Source of the DNA: a virus
DNA length: 21,248 bases
Reading direction: 5' to 3' (one strand)
Virus record (IMG/VR): IMGVR_UViG_3300029787_000360
Location: 1-21,248 of that record
Shown here: piece after piece, positions 1 to 5,040 of the stretch
Numbering within the stretch: position 1 is the stretch's first letter
How the letters are laid out: every line of letters starts with the position of its first letter
The notes under the pieces: model-generated
Told to the model about the DNA's origin: nothing
The model's database searches: none
The model's input: the letters and a program-made list of their open reading frames with translations, nothing else
Made by a program: the position numbers and the translations under genes

Positions 1-63
1 TTGTTGTTTGGGTTGATAGTCATCTGGTACTGGATATCGTGGTAACTCTTTACGCTTTGCCAT
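1..63 (-). CDS. Hypothetical protein, N-terminal fragment cut by window edge
   Basis: Only the first 21 codons are visible, reading MAKRKELPRYPVPDDYQPKQ and on; the gene continues beyond base 1. The ATG at 63-61 follows an AGGAG ribosome binding site with a 7-base spacer. That site lies inside the end of the upstream gene, which overlaps by 14 bases, so the two are probably translationally coupled. The visible part is basic then proline-rich and not recognisable. It is the last visible member of the leftward gene cluster. Confidence 0.55.
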   Translation of the reverse strand, partial: MAKRKELPRYPVPDDYQPKQQ

Positions 64-226
64 GTTGTTTCTCCTGCGCTTTCATCAAGGCTTTTTCAGT
101 TTGTTCATGTAATTTTATTTCAGTCTCACCTTCATAATCATGAATATCACTAATATAATTATTCATTGCGTGCCAAACATGGGAGTATTGATCTTCAGTA
201 AGTTTAACTGTGTAGTATTTAGTCAT
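50..226 (-). CDS. Small hypothetical protein (58 aa)
   Basis: A 58-residue protein beginning MTKYYTVKLTEDQYSHVWHA and ending EKQHGKA. The ATG at 226-224 sits behind the strong cassette AAGGAGAACACAC, whose spacing fits a good ribosome binding site. It overlaps the upstream gene by 8 bases and the downstream fragment by 14, as expected of a compact phage operon. The N-terminus looks like a beta strand (YYTVKLT) followed by an acidic, probably helical middle and a basic helical end. No family recognised. Real because of its start signal, its position in the series and its good fit between neighbours; function unknown. Confidence 0.6.
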   Translation of the reverse strand: MTKYYTVKLTEDQYSHVWHAMNNYISDIHDYEGETEIKLHEQTEKALMKAQEKQHGKA

Positions 227-497
227 GTGTGTTCTCCTTCTTTTTTTTAATCTTATTTTTTTTGCGTGAACATTGTTGGTTAAACCATTCGTTATACCCT
301 AGTTCTCTTCTTTCAAGTTCCTGTTTACTGCGTTCCAGAGGATATTGGCTTGGTTTATATAGGTGGTTCAACCATTCATCAGCGTTAACTTCTAAAATTG
401 ATGTCCCACCAATGAATCCTAGAAATTCTTTTTGATTAAGTTTTTTATGAACTGCTCTTTTAATAGGTTTTAAATTAAATTCATCTTCATCAAACAT
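219..497 (-). CDS. Hypothetical protein with Lys-rich C-terminus (92 aa)
   Basis: Encodes MFDEDEFNLKPIKRAVHKKL and on. The start is acidic, the middle carries aromatic residues (WLNHLYKPSQYP, YNEWFNQQC), and the last 15 or so residues are strongly basic (RKKNKIKKKK) before KENTHD. The ATG lies directly after the stop of the upstream nuclease gene; only a weak GAAAG is seen in front, so reinitiation is likely. The final codons KENTH are simply the next gene's ribosome binding cassette read in frame. A basic tail suggests nucleic-acid contact, but that is inference. No family recognised. Confidence 0.6.
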   Translation of the reverse strand: MFDEDEFNLKPIKRAVHKKLNQKEFLGFIGGTSILEVNADEWLNHLYKPSQYPLERSKQELERRELGYNEWFNQQCSRKKNKIKKKKENTHD

Positions 498-498
498 T

Positions 499-825
499 TT
501 ATTTACTTTCTAAAAATTTTTCAAAAGATTCTTGTGTAAATATTACAAGTACCTGTGATTCGTTATCGACTTTGTGCCTACGTTTAAACAGCACTATGTC
601 TTTGTTTTTAAACAAGGAAAAAGGGCTAGGGAATGTAGACTTATCTCTATACTTTACCTCGCAAATAAATCGTTGATTATTATGTTCGATTAAAAGATCA
701 CCGATATATTCACCACCTAAAGCACCAGACATAGGCTGACGTTTAACTTTTACTCCTATTTTTTTGAGCCATTTTTCAAACCACTTCTCGTGGTAGATTC
801 CCTTGTTGCGATTTTTATTTGCCAT
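499..825 (-). CDS. Putative PD-(D/E)XK nuclease, Holliday-junction-resolvase-like (108 aa)
   Basis: The protein (MANKNRNKGIYHEKWFEKWL...) has the layout of small phage PD-(D/E)XK nucleases: an N-terminal helix with a conserved Glu (HEKWFEKWLKKIG), then GGEYIGDLLIE giving the Asp of the first acidic motif, then RFICEVKYR giving the E-x-K motif. Such enzymes cleave branched or damaged DNA, or recycle host DNA. I chose ATG 825 over an upstream in-frame TTG at 840, because the GGGAG in front of ATG 825 is a proper ribosome binding site at 8 bases. The gene overlaps the upstream zinc-ribbon gene by about 70 bases. The fold is a motif-level assignment; the exact substrate is unknown. Confidence 0.65.
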   Translation of the reverse strand: MANKNRNKGIYHEKWFEKWLKKIGVKVKRQPMSGALGGEYIGDLLIEHNNQRFICEVKYRDKSTFPSPFSLFKNKDIVLFKRRHKVDNESQVLVIFTQESFEKFLESK

Positions 826-974
826 GTATCTTTCTCCCAACAGTCAAGGCAGATAGTTTGATACACAGGTGGCTTCATATCCACCTGCATATCAAGCCAA
901 TAGATTGTGCGTGATCCACACGCATAACATTCTTTGACCTTAATACTTACTGTCAAATCATCTTTGTTAACCAT
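756..974 (-). CDS. Small zinc-ribbon-like protein (72 aa)
   Basis: Begins MVNKDDLTVSIKVKECYACG. Two cysteine pairs, CYAC and CLDC about 27 residues apart, form a likely four-Cys zinc site on a beta-rich core. A longer reading from 1055 would add a hydrophobic stretch but would bury the upstream gene's coding region, so ATG 974 is preferred; it overlaps the upstream stop by only 8 bases. The C-terminus (IATRESTTRSGLKNGSKK) is basic and overlaps the nuclease start by 70 bases in another frame. Small Zn ribbons in phage early operons often bind nucleic acid or host proteins; no specific role can be assigned. Confidence 0.55.
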   Translation of the reverse strand: MVNKDDLTVSIKVKECYACGSRTIYWLDMQVDMKPPVYQTICLDCWEKDTWQIKIATRESTTRSGLKNGSKK

Positions 975-1203
975 GTAAATTTCCCATAAAATATTCTTTA
1001 ATACGCTTGCCATTATCAAGAGTAATCCAAATACTATCAACAGGAAAACCTTCATCTTTTAACTCTGATAATCTTCCAGATAATCGAAAGCAACCAAACT
1101 CATTAAGTGCAGATAAAGCAGTTAATCTTTTACCTGCTTCAAAATGTGCTTTAATTAATTTATTTTGAGATAAAGTTTTTTTCTCATTAGGATTGAAGTT
1201 CAT
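967..1203 (-). CDS. Helix-turn-helix protein, HTH_39-like (78 aa)
   Basis: After a short basic lead (MNFNPNEKKTLSQNKLIKAH) the sequence LTALSALNEFGCFRLSGRLSELKDEGFPVDSIWI matches the pattern I know from the small HTH_39 family of phage and bacterial DNA-binding domains: a helix with ALNEFGC, a recognition helix RLSGRLSEL and a wing-like strand ending in W. It probably binds DNA as a regulator or as a replication/excision accessory. Start ATG 1203 has the cassette AAGGAGAACACACATG, identical over 16 bases to that before the gene at 226. It overlaps the preceding gene by 17 bases, which suggests coupling. Confidence 0.65.
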   Translation of the reverse strand: MNFNPNEKKTLSQNKLIKAHFEAGKRLTALSALNEFGCFRLSGRLSELKDEGFPVDSIWITLDNGKRIKEYFMGNLHG

Positions 1204-1621
1204 GTGTGTTCTCCTTGTTGTTTGCTAATGCGTACATAGTTACATCATATCTTACTTTAGAATTAGGAGGTGGCATTAGCTTAATAAGTTCACCTCGTTT
1301 TACAGCATGATATAATTTTGAAGTAACAGCTTTTGATGGCTCACTTAAATGCTCACCGATCTGCCTAGCTGTTAAGGCATTAAACTTTTTTAGCAAAGAA
1401 AGAATTCGATAATCTTTTTTACCATATGTTGTTTCATTTCTTTGCACATCACATGGCAAAGGATATTTACGATTACCTTTCATAAATCTTTCACGTTCTA
1501 TGTTTGATTGCCATTCACTAAATTTTTCTGCCATTTCATCTGCAAATTTTTTAGGAAGTTTTCTTATAATGTCCTGTGTTTTATCATTATAATAAGATTG
1601 AAAGTACTGCTCGAGTTTCAT
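1187..1621 (-). CDS. Hypothetical protein with C-terminal winged-helix-like domain (144 aa)
   Basis: The N-terminal half (MKLEQYFQSYYNDKTQDIIR...) looks helical and charged. From about residue 68 the pattern DYRILSLLKKFNALTARQIGEHLSEPSKAVTSKLYHAVKRGELIKL resembles a winged helix-turn-helix of MarR type: a first helix, LTARQIGEHL, a recognition helix KAVTSKLYHAVKRG, then a wing. The product may be a DNA-binding regulator. The start ATG follows GGGAGATACACACCC, a variant of the cluster's standard ribosome binding cassette, and overlaps the upstream stop as ATGA. No named family can be claimed. Confidence 0.6.
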   Translation of the reverse strand: MKLEQYFQSYYNDKTQDIIRKLPKKFADEMAEKFSEWQSNIERERFMKGNRKYPLPCDVQRNETTYGKKDYRILSLLKKFNALTARQIGEHLSEPSKAVTSKLYHAVKRGELIKLMPPPNSKVRYDVTMYALANNKENTHELQS

Positions 1622-1908
1622 GGGTGTGTATCTCCCTTGTTAAATTTATATTTTAATTCCATCTCATCTATGTGAGCTGAATAAAAACTTTCCCATTTGT
1701 TGATAGCAAGTGCAACAATTTTTTCTTTAGGAAATGAATCAGGAAACGCATGATCTGGTATGTTAGAAACAAAAGCTTCGATAGCTTGAGGTGAATCAAG
1801 ATTAGCAAGTGCAGTCTGCAATACAGCTACGTTTATATCTACAGTTGGAACTTGAGAAGCTACTCGTTCAATCTGTGCTAAAAGTTTGTCATTCATTGGT
1901 AATGGCAT
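1618..1908 (-). CDS. Hypothetical protein (96 aa)
   Basis: Encodes MPLPMNDKLLAQIERVASQV..., predicted mostly helical with Ala/Leu-rich heptad-like stretches (VAVLQTALANLDSPQAIEAF) and a Phe/Pro segment (IPDHAFPDSFPKEKI). No motif or family recognised. The ATG at 1908 follows AAAGGAGAACACT, the same cassette as elsewhere in this cluster. Its stop overlaps the start of the next gene by four bases (ATGA), so the two should be co-translated. An 81-base gap with a strong inverted repeat separates it from the DUF932 gene upstream. Confidence 0.6.
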   Translation of the reverse strand: MPLPMNDKLLAQIERVASQVPTVDINVAVLQTALANLDSPQAIEAFVSNIPDHAFPDSFPKEKIVALAINKWESFYSAHIDEMELKYKFNKGDTHP

Positions 1909-1934
1909 AGTGTTCTCCTTTGCTATGCAGTTGT

Positions 1935-1968
1935 CATGGGTGATTAATAGTGTATTTAATCACCCATG
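1935..1968. repeat. 13-bp perfect inverted repeat with 8-base loop
   Basis: CATGGGTGATTAA at 1935-1947 is the exact reverse complement of 1956-1968, with an 8-base loop. It occupies most of the gap between the DUF932 gene and the next gene of the leftward operon. Neither strand has a T-run after the stem, so it is not a standard rho-independent terminator. An RNA processing or stabilising hairpin, or a dyad operator, would fit. Confidence 0.7.
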
Positions 1969-1989
1969 TCGTGAGTTAATTAATTGAGG

Positions 1990-2943
1990 TTATGAACCTA
2001 CAAGTTCTAAGTTGTTGGTTTTTCGTAGTAAAGCAGCGACTTGTACATCTCTACGATCAGAAGCATTGATAAGTTTAGCTCCATCATTAAGAGTTGATTG
2101 TCTTGCATCGCCAGTTTTATCTGGGTGTGATGACCAGAAGGTAAGAGCATTGTACAAAGCCCATTTGTTTTCTCCTAGTTCTTGTGTCTGGTCACGATAG
2201 ATACGCATAAGAGTTTCTAACTTACTCTTATTGGTATCATCTTTGTACTTGCGAGTGTAGGTATGTTTGTCTTTGCATAATTTATTCAAGACAATCTCTG
2301 CATCATCAAATGATATGCGTTCATTGCACCAGTTGTTGTACATATCTCTGTTAGCTAAGAATGTATCTGCTCCCATCTGCATAGTGTTGATACCAATACC
2401 TGCATTGATATTACCTTTATGCTTTTGGGTTGTACCTGCAATTTTATCAACAGCAACCATTCCATTCATACATAGAATACGTTTTTGATGTACGTTTGTT
2501 TGCAGTGACCACATACTATCGTATGCGTTGCGATACAAAGCAAACATACCTATATCATCACCAATTTTGAGTGACATAACATTGTATGTTTGATTGGGTA
2601 GCCATGCAGTCAGTTGTATTTTAGATGAATCATCTACATGATTAATACGAAACTTTGCATCTTTATCTGTACGTTCAACAGCTTCCATCCATCTTGGTAT
2701 TGCTTCTCCATGAGTAGCGTCACCAATCCTATGTGTAGCTGTAGTATTACAGATTCTTTTACCTGTTTCTTTATTGTAATAAGCCCATGAATCTGTGTTA
2801 GCTTCTTTAGTAATAGGATCAAGAAGTTCCCACTTTACTACGTTAGCATCTATTGCTTCTTTGATTCTTGGATCATCAACGACATCATTTAAAGAAACAA
2901 AATCTTTAAACTGTCGATCAAAATTTCTAGGCATATGGTTCAT
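1990..2943 (-). CDS. DUF932 family phage/plasmid protein (317 aa)
   Basis: A 317-residue protein whose middle (LKIGDDIGMFALYRNAYDSMWSLQTNVHQKRILCMNGMVA) matches the features I know from DUF932 (phage/plasmid-like TIGR03299-type) proteins: a beta-rich core, a conserved region with N, C and NGM residues, then a helical C-terminal half with Lys/Asp-rich helices. The family is common on plasmids, phages and near defence islands; its biochemical role is unsettled. Start ATG 2943 has AAAGGAGAACAGT at proper distance; a second in-frame ATG three codons later is less well placed. The largest gene of the leftward cluster, followed by a gap holding a strong hairpin. Confidence 0.75.
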   Translation of the reverse strand: MNHMPRNFDRQFKDFVSLNDVVDDPRIKEAIDANVVKWELLDPITKEANTDSWAYYNKETGKRICNTTATHRIGDATHGEAIPRWMEAVERTDKDAKFRINHVDDSSKIQLTAWLPNQTYNVMSLKIGDDIGMFALYRNAYDSMWSLQTNVHQKRILCMNGMVAVDKIAGTTQKHKGNINAGIGINTMQMGADTFLANRDMYNNWCNERISFDDAEIVLNKLCKDKHTYTRKYKDDTNKSKLETLMRIYRDQTQELGENKWALYNALTFWSSHPDKTGDARQSTLNDGAKLINASDRRDVQVAALLRKTNNLELVGS

Positions 2944-3008
2944 ACTGTTCTCCTTTGGTATGAATGTTGATATAAAACTAGCGTACTATTTAAATAAAAA
3001 AAAATCAA
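2940..3008 (-). CDS. Possible 22-residue leader peptide before DUF932 gene
   Basis: A TTG at 3008 follows the very strong AGAAAGGAGGTGAT ribosome binding sequence and opens a 22-codon frame (MIFFYLNSTLVLYQHSYQRR and on). Its TGA overlaps the ATG of the DUF932 gene as ATGA. The early codons cross a run of nine T residues. The strong ribosome site and the exact stop-start overlap suggest translational coupling, but so short a frame could be chance, and the ribosome site may serve another purpose. Confidence 0.25.
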   Translation of the reverse strand: MIFFYLNSTLVLYQHSYQRRTV

Positions 3009-3015
3009 ATTAATT

Positions 3016-3030
3016 ATCACCTCCTTTCTA
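3016..3030 (-). promoter_or_regulatory. Maximal Shine-Dalgarno sequence
   Basis: On the minus strand the sequence TAGAAAGGAGGTGAT overlaps the stop codon of the 35-residue membrane peptide gene. It is complementary to essentially the whole 3' tail of 16S rRNA of the type ending ATCACCTCCTTTCT. This is far beyond the usual 4-6 base match. It lies 7 bases (from its 3' end) before the TTG of a 22-codon frame and about 72 bases before the DUF932 start. Confidence 0.6.
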
Positions 3031-3135
3031 AAAATTAATTTCGTTTAAAATCATAAACCATGGTAGAATATAGATCGCTATCATAATCAAGATGATGCCT
3101 ATGACATCAGTTACCAAGTCTCTTAACCTCTTCAT
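3028..3135 (-). CDS. Small single-span membrane peptide (35 aa)
   Basis: Reads MKRLRDLVTDVIGIILIMIA followed by IYILPWFMILNEINF. A basic start (K2, R3, R5), one hydrophobic segment at about residues 8-30 and a short polar end make a likely N-in single-span inner-membrane peptide. AAAGGAT about 8 bases before the ATG is an acceptable ribosome site. Its length and layout are like tiny phage membrane proteins, including holin- or superinfection-exclusion-type peptides, but no family is recognised and there is no lysis cassette in view. It stands alone between the terminator at 3192-3223 and the DUF932 gene. Confidence 0.5.
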   Translation of the reverse strand: MKRLRDLVTDVIGIILIMIAIYILPWFMILNEINF

Positions 3136-3191
3136 GCTTTCTATCCTTTCAAGTTGTCCCTTTTCTTACACTCACCACACATGATGAGTAT

Positions 3192-3223
3192 AAAAAAAAG
3201 GACAGACTGTGAAGCCTGTCCTT
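3192..3223 (-). terminator. Rho-independent terminator
   Basis: On the minus strand AAGGACAG (3223-3216) and CTGTCCTT (3205-3198) form an 8-bp stem with a 10-base loop, and the stem runs into a stretch of eight T residues. It starts 12 bases after the stop codon of the gene at 3235-3657 and therefore ends that leftward transcript. The genes further left would then need their own promoter or read-through. Confidence 0.85.
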
Positions 3224-3234
3224 CTCTATCTATC

Positions 3235-3657
3235 TTAGCTAGCCTTTCGCTTGCTTGGTGTAAGTCCACTATCTACACCTGTCTTAAATGGTGAAGGTAG
3301 TCTTGTTGGTCCTGTCTTAGCACCCCACTCATGGTCATGCACTTGCTTATAGAAGTCTTTAGCTGCTCTAAACACTTCCAAAGCATGATCGTAATTCTCT
3401 AAAGCTTGGTTATATTTAGTTACCATGAAGTTCCATTGTGTATCTGAAACCTCGCTAGCATTTGCTTCCTCTGCATCTTTACAATCTTTCTCACAGATAT
3501 GATATCGCTCTTCCATACCTGTCCAGTTATCTTTCTTTTTAGTCTTATAAATATCTCCTTCTAATCTGAAGCAGAAGTTCTTAATCTGGTTCTTAGTCTC
3601 ATAAGTATTAAAGCCAGAAAATAAAAGTTCGAATGTTGTTGCGTTAATTGTAGACAT
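3235..3657 (-). CDS. Hypothetical protein, first gene of leftward arm (140 aa)
   Basis: Encodes MSTINATTFELLFSGFNTYE... It is rich in charged and aromatic residues. A long helical segment (TQWNFMVTKYNQALENYDHALEVFRAAKDFYKQVHDHEWG) could form a coiled coil or helical hairpin. Two cysteines fall in a short run (ICEKDCKD). The C-terminal 30 residues are Pro/Gly/Lys-rich and probably unstructured. Start ATG 3657 follows GGAGAACACTT. Being first after the divergent regulatory region and having a private terminator, it may be strongly and separately expressed. No family recognised; function unknown. Confidence 0.65.
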   Translation of the reverse strand: MSTINATTFELLFSGFNTYETKNQIKNFCFRLEGDIYKTKKKDNWTGMEERYHICEKDCKDAEEANASEVSDTQWNFMVTKYNQALENYDHALEVFRAAKDFYKQVHDHEWGAKTGPTRLPSPFKTGVDSGLTPSKRKAS

Positions 3658-3676
3658 AAGTGTTCTCCATTAATTT

Positions 3677-4402
3677 AAGGTTGTGAAATCAGGATTATCC
3701 TGACATGGCAGGTGAACGGTGATAAACCTTTTCATGACAAGGTCGGATCGTACTTACGATCCGTTGCGTCTATCAGCATTGCCTTTTCATGGAAAGTTCG
3801 CCTTGTATAATCAGGCTGATTTTATCGTTGTGATAAAATAAGACGGATTCTACAAACGCTTGGCGCTTGTATTAACGTACACATGACAGGGCAGGTTAAT
3901 ACGGATTTCATGTTCTTCAATTCATGGTGAACACGCAAGGGCTACAATTATTCTGAGCAACGACATTCTCTTAGAACTTTTATTTTCTGGATTTAATACG
4001 CTCTCACTTAGTTATCAATTAGTCCTTCTGATGAAGAAACTGCGGAGTAATACATCAATTCAATCGTGTGTTTCACACGATTATCATAAATCGTGGAGCA
4101 TAAAGTTCGTGACTGCATGGTGATACAATGAATAGAGATGAGGCGTAAAATAGGCAGGTCGGCTCGACTACAGAGAACACAGCAACATATATGTTACCAC
4201 AGATATGTTGATGCGTGAACAAGTCGAGCGTGCATAGTTTGTATTAGTGCAATGTGACCTGCCGATACTCGATCATGCAGACCGTTACTCCGCAGTCGCA
4301 CGAACCTTTCTGCGACCCTGCTATTGATGTATTACTTCGCACCTTATCGTCTTGGGATAGGTAGTTTGAAGGACAGCCCAATGTCCTTCATTCGCACGAA
4401 GT
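3677..4402 (+). ncRNA. Candidate large structured noncoding RNA (about 730 nt)
   Basis: No credible gene occupies 3658-4512; the segment is dense in complementary pairs. Local hairpins: 3744-3751/3756-3763, 3819-3826/3832-3839, 3869-3876/3895-3902, 4062-4070/4074-4082, 4295-4300/4311-4316, 4367-4375/4382-4390. Long-range helices nest one inside another: 4041-4059/4323-4341 (19 bp, one G-U), 4113-4121/4272-4280 (9 bp, one G-U), 4153-4160/4256-4263, 4162-4169/4222-4229 and 4183-4190/4203-4210. A 5' domain closes with 3937-3943/4021-4027 (one G-U). These wobbles become A-C mismatches on the other strand, which favours a plus-strand RNA, although one hairpin near 3850-3871 pairs better on the minus strand. 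Hand counts give 28/60 (4141-4200) and 35/60 (4261-4320) G+C, well above nearby genes. Size and phage setting recall GOLLD and ROOL RNAs, but no conserved motif of these was verified. A pac/cos or origin region is the alternative. Confidence 0.6.
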
Positions 4403-4414
4403 GCTGAGAAGAGA

Positions 4415-4507
4415 AGAACCCCCTGTGATATGTTTATAACATTGTTGCAACATTACGTCTTGACACGCTATTTGAGAGTAGTCCATAAGGGGGGTAAGGG
4501 GGGTTCT
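4415..4507 (+). promoter_or_regulatory. Possible masked ribosome binding site of small terminase gene
   Basis: AGAACCCCC at 4415-4423 is the exact reverse complement of GGGGGTTCT at 4499-4507. The right arm includes the G-tract (4498-4503) that is the only plausible ribosome binding site for the gene starting at 4513. A second G-tract at 4489-4494 could compete for the same C-run. If both arms are in one RNA, pairing would hide the ribosome site. It could equally be a DNA feature linked to packaging. Confidence 0.4.
4460..4489 (+). promoter_or_regulatory. Weak sigma70-like promoter candidate
   Basis: TTGACA at 4460-4465 is a perfect -35 hexamer. The best -10 is CATAAG at 4484-4489 with an 18-base spacer, matching four of six consensus positions. 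Transcription would begin near 4496, just before the start at 4513, giving a short leader that lacks the upstream C-run. The weak -10 keeps confidence low. Confidence 0.3.
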
Positions 4508-4512
4508 ACAGT

Positions 4513-4884
4513 ATGAATCAGTTAGTTAAATTAACACCTAAACAAATCAAGTTAGTTGATACACTCGTAGCACAAGGGTGTAGTATTACTCAAGCATCTC
4601 AAATAGCAGGTTATGCTACTGGTGATTCTGGTAGAGTGACTGCTAGTAAGGCTTTGAAGCTACCTCATGTACAAGATTATATGATGAGATGCATTAATGA
4701 ATCTATTGGTATGAATGCTACGATAGCTAGCAGTAAGCTTGTTAAACTAGCTAAAGGTGCTAAGAGTGAGTATGTACAGCTTGAGGCTAGTAAGGATATA
4801 CTAGATCGCGCAGGATTCAAAGCACCAGATAAACATCTGCATCTGCATCAAGGTGATATCAAAGTATCTATTGATCTAGGATAG
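4513..4884 (+). CDS. terS: Terminase small subunit, DNA-packaging recognition protein
   Basis: The N-terminal part LTPKQIKLVDTLVAQGCSITQASQIAGYATG followed by ASKALKLPHVQDYM matches the pattern of small terminases of Terminase_2 type: an LTPKQ opening, a helix-turn-helix, then a helix ending in VQxYM. The second half (KLVKLAKGAKSEYVQLEASKDILDRAGFKAP) is the oligomerisation-type helical region, and GDIKVSIDLG forms a short C-terminal strand. The protein recognises phage DNA and recruits the large subunit. At 123 residues it is short but within range. The large-subunit gene lies about 1.4 kb downstream with six small genes between them. The ribosome site is an unusual run of six G residues, 9 bases before the ATG, and could be masked by upstream pairing. 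Confidence 0.7.
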   Translation: MNQLVKLTPKQIKLVDTLVAQGCSITQASQIAGYATGDSGRVTASKALKLPHVQDYMMRCINESIGMNATIASSKLVKLAKGAKSEYVQLEASKDILDRAGFKAPDKHLHLHQGDIKVSIDLG

Positions 4885-4991
4885 TAAGTGTTATTACATA
4901 GACATTTATGTTTATCTCTGCTTTGTATCTGCTAGGGGTGGGTTAAAAACTGCAACTATATTACTAGTATGAGGTCTACCCCTCACATTAT

Positions 4992-5020
4992 TTGTTAAAA
5001 AAGCTTTTCAAAAATATATT
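4992..5020 (+). promoter_or_regulatory. Sigma70-type promoter for structural gene operon
   Basis: TTGTTA at 4992-4997 (four of six) and TATATT at 5015-5020 (five of six) are separated by exactly 17 bases. The start of transcription is expected near 5027, followed by AAAGG at 5029-5033 and the ATG at 5041. Two AT palindromes, AAAAGCTTTT (4999-5008) and AAAAATATATTTTT (5010-5023), lie over the spacer and -10 element. The 156-base gap 4885-5040 also holds a 6-bp inverted repeat AGGGGT/ACCCCT. Confidence 0.55.
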
Positions 5021-5040
5021 TTTACTGTAAAGGTAAAAAC

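Noticed and set aside
2012-2488. Plus-strand open frames within the DUF932 gene
   Set aside because: Shadow frames opposite a well-supported gene with a good start signal; no family likeness.
4069-4076. TGTTTCAC, a parS half-site, in the hairpin at 4062-4082
   Set aside because: The other half does not match (ACGATTAT instead of GTGAAACA), and the bases are explained by the 9-bp hairpin.
4028-4297. Hammerhead-ribozyme-like core: CTGATGA (4028-4034), GAAA (4036-4039), a 12-bp stem and GTC (4295-4297) in the correct register
   Set aside because: Stem II is missing (one base between the core boxes) and no stem I pairing is found between 4298 onward and the bases before 4028, so self-cleavage is not supported. 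Worth a descriptor search, but not claimed.
3658-4512. tRNA, tmRNA, CRISPR array or group I intron in the gene-free region
   Set aside because: No cloverleaf with a T-loop, no regularly spaced repeats with spacers, no intron core or split gene was found by eye.
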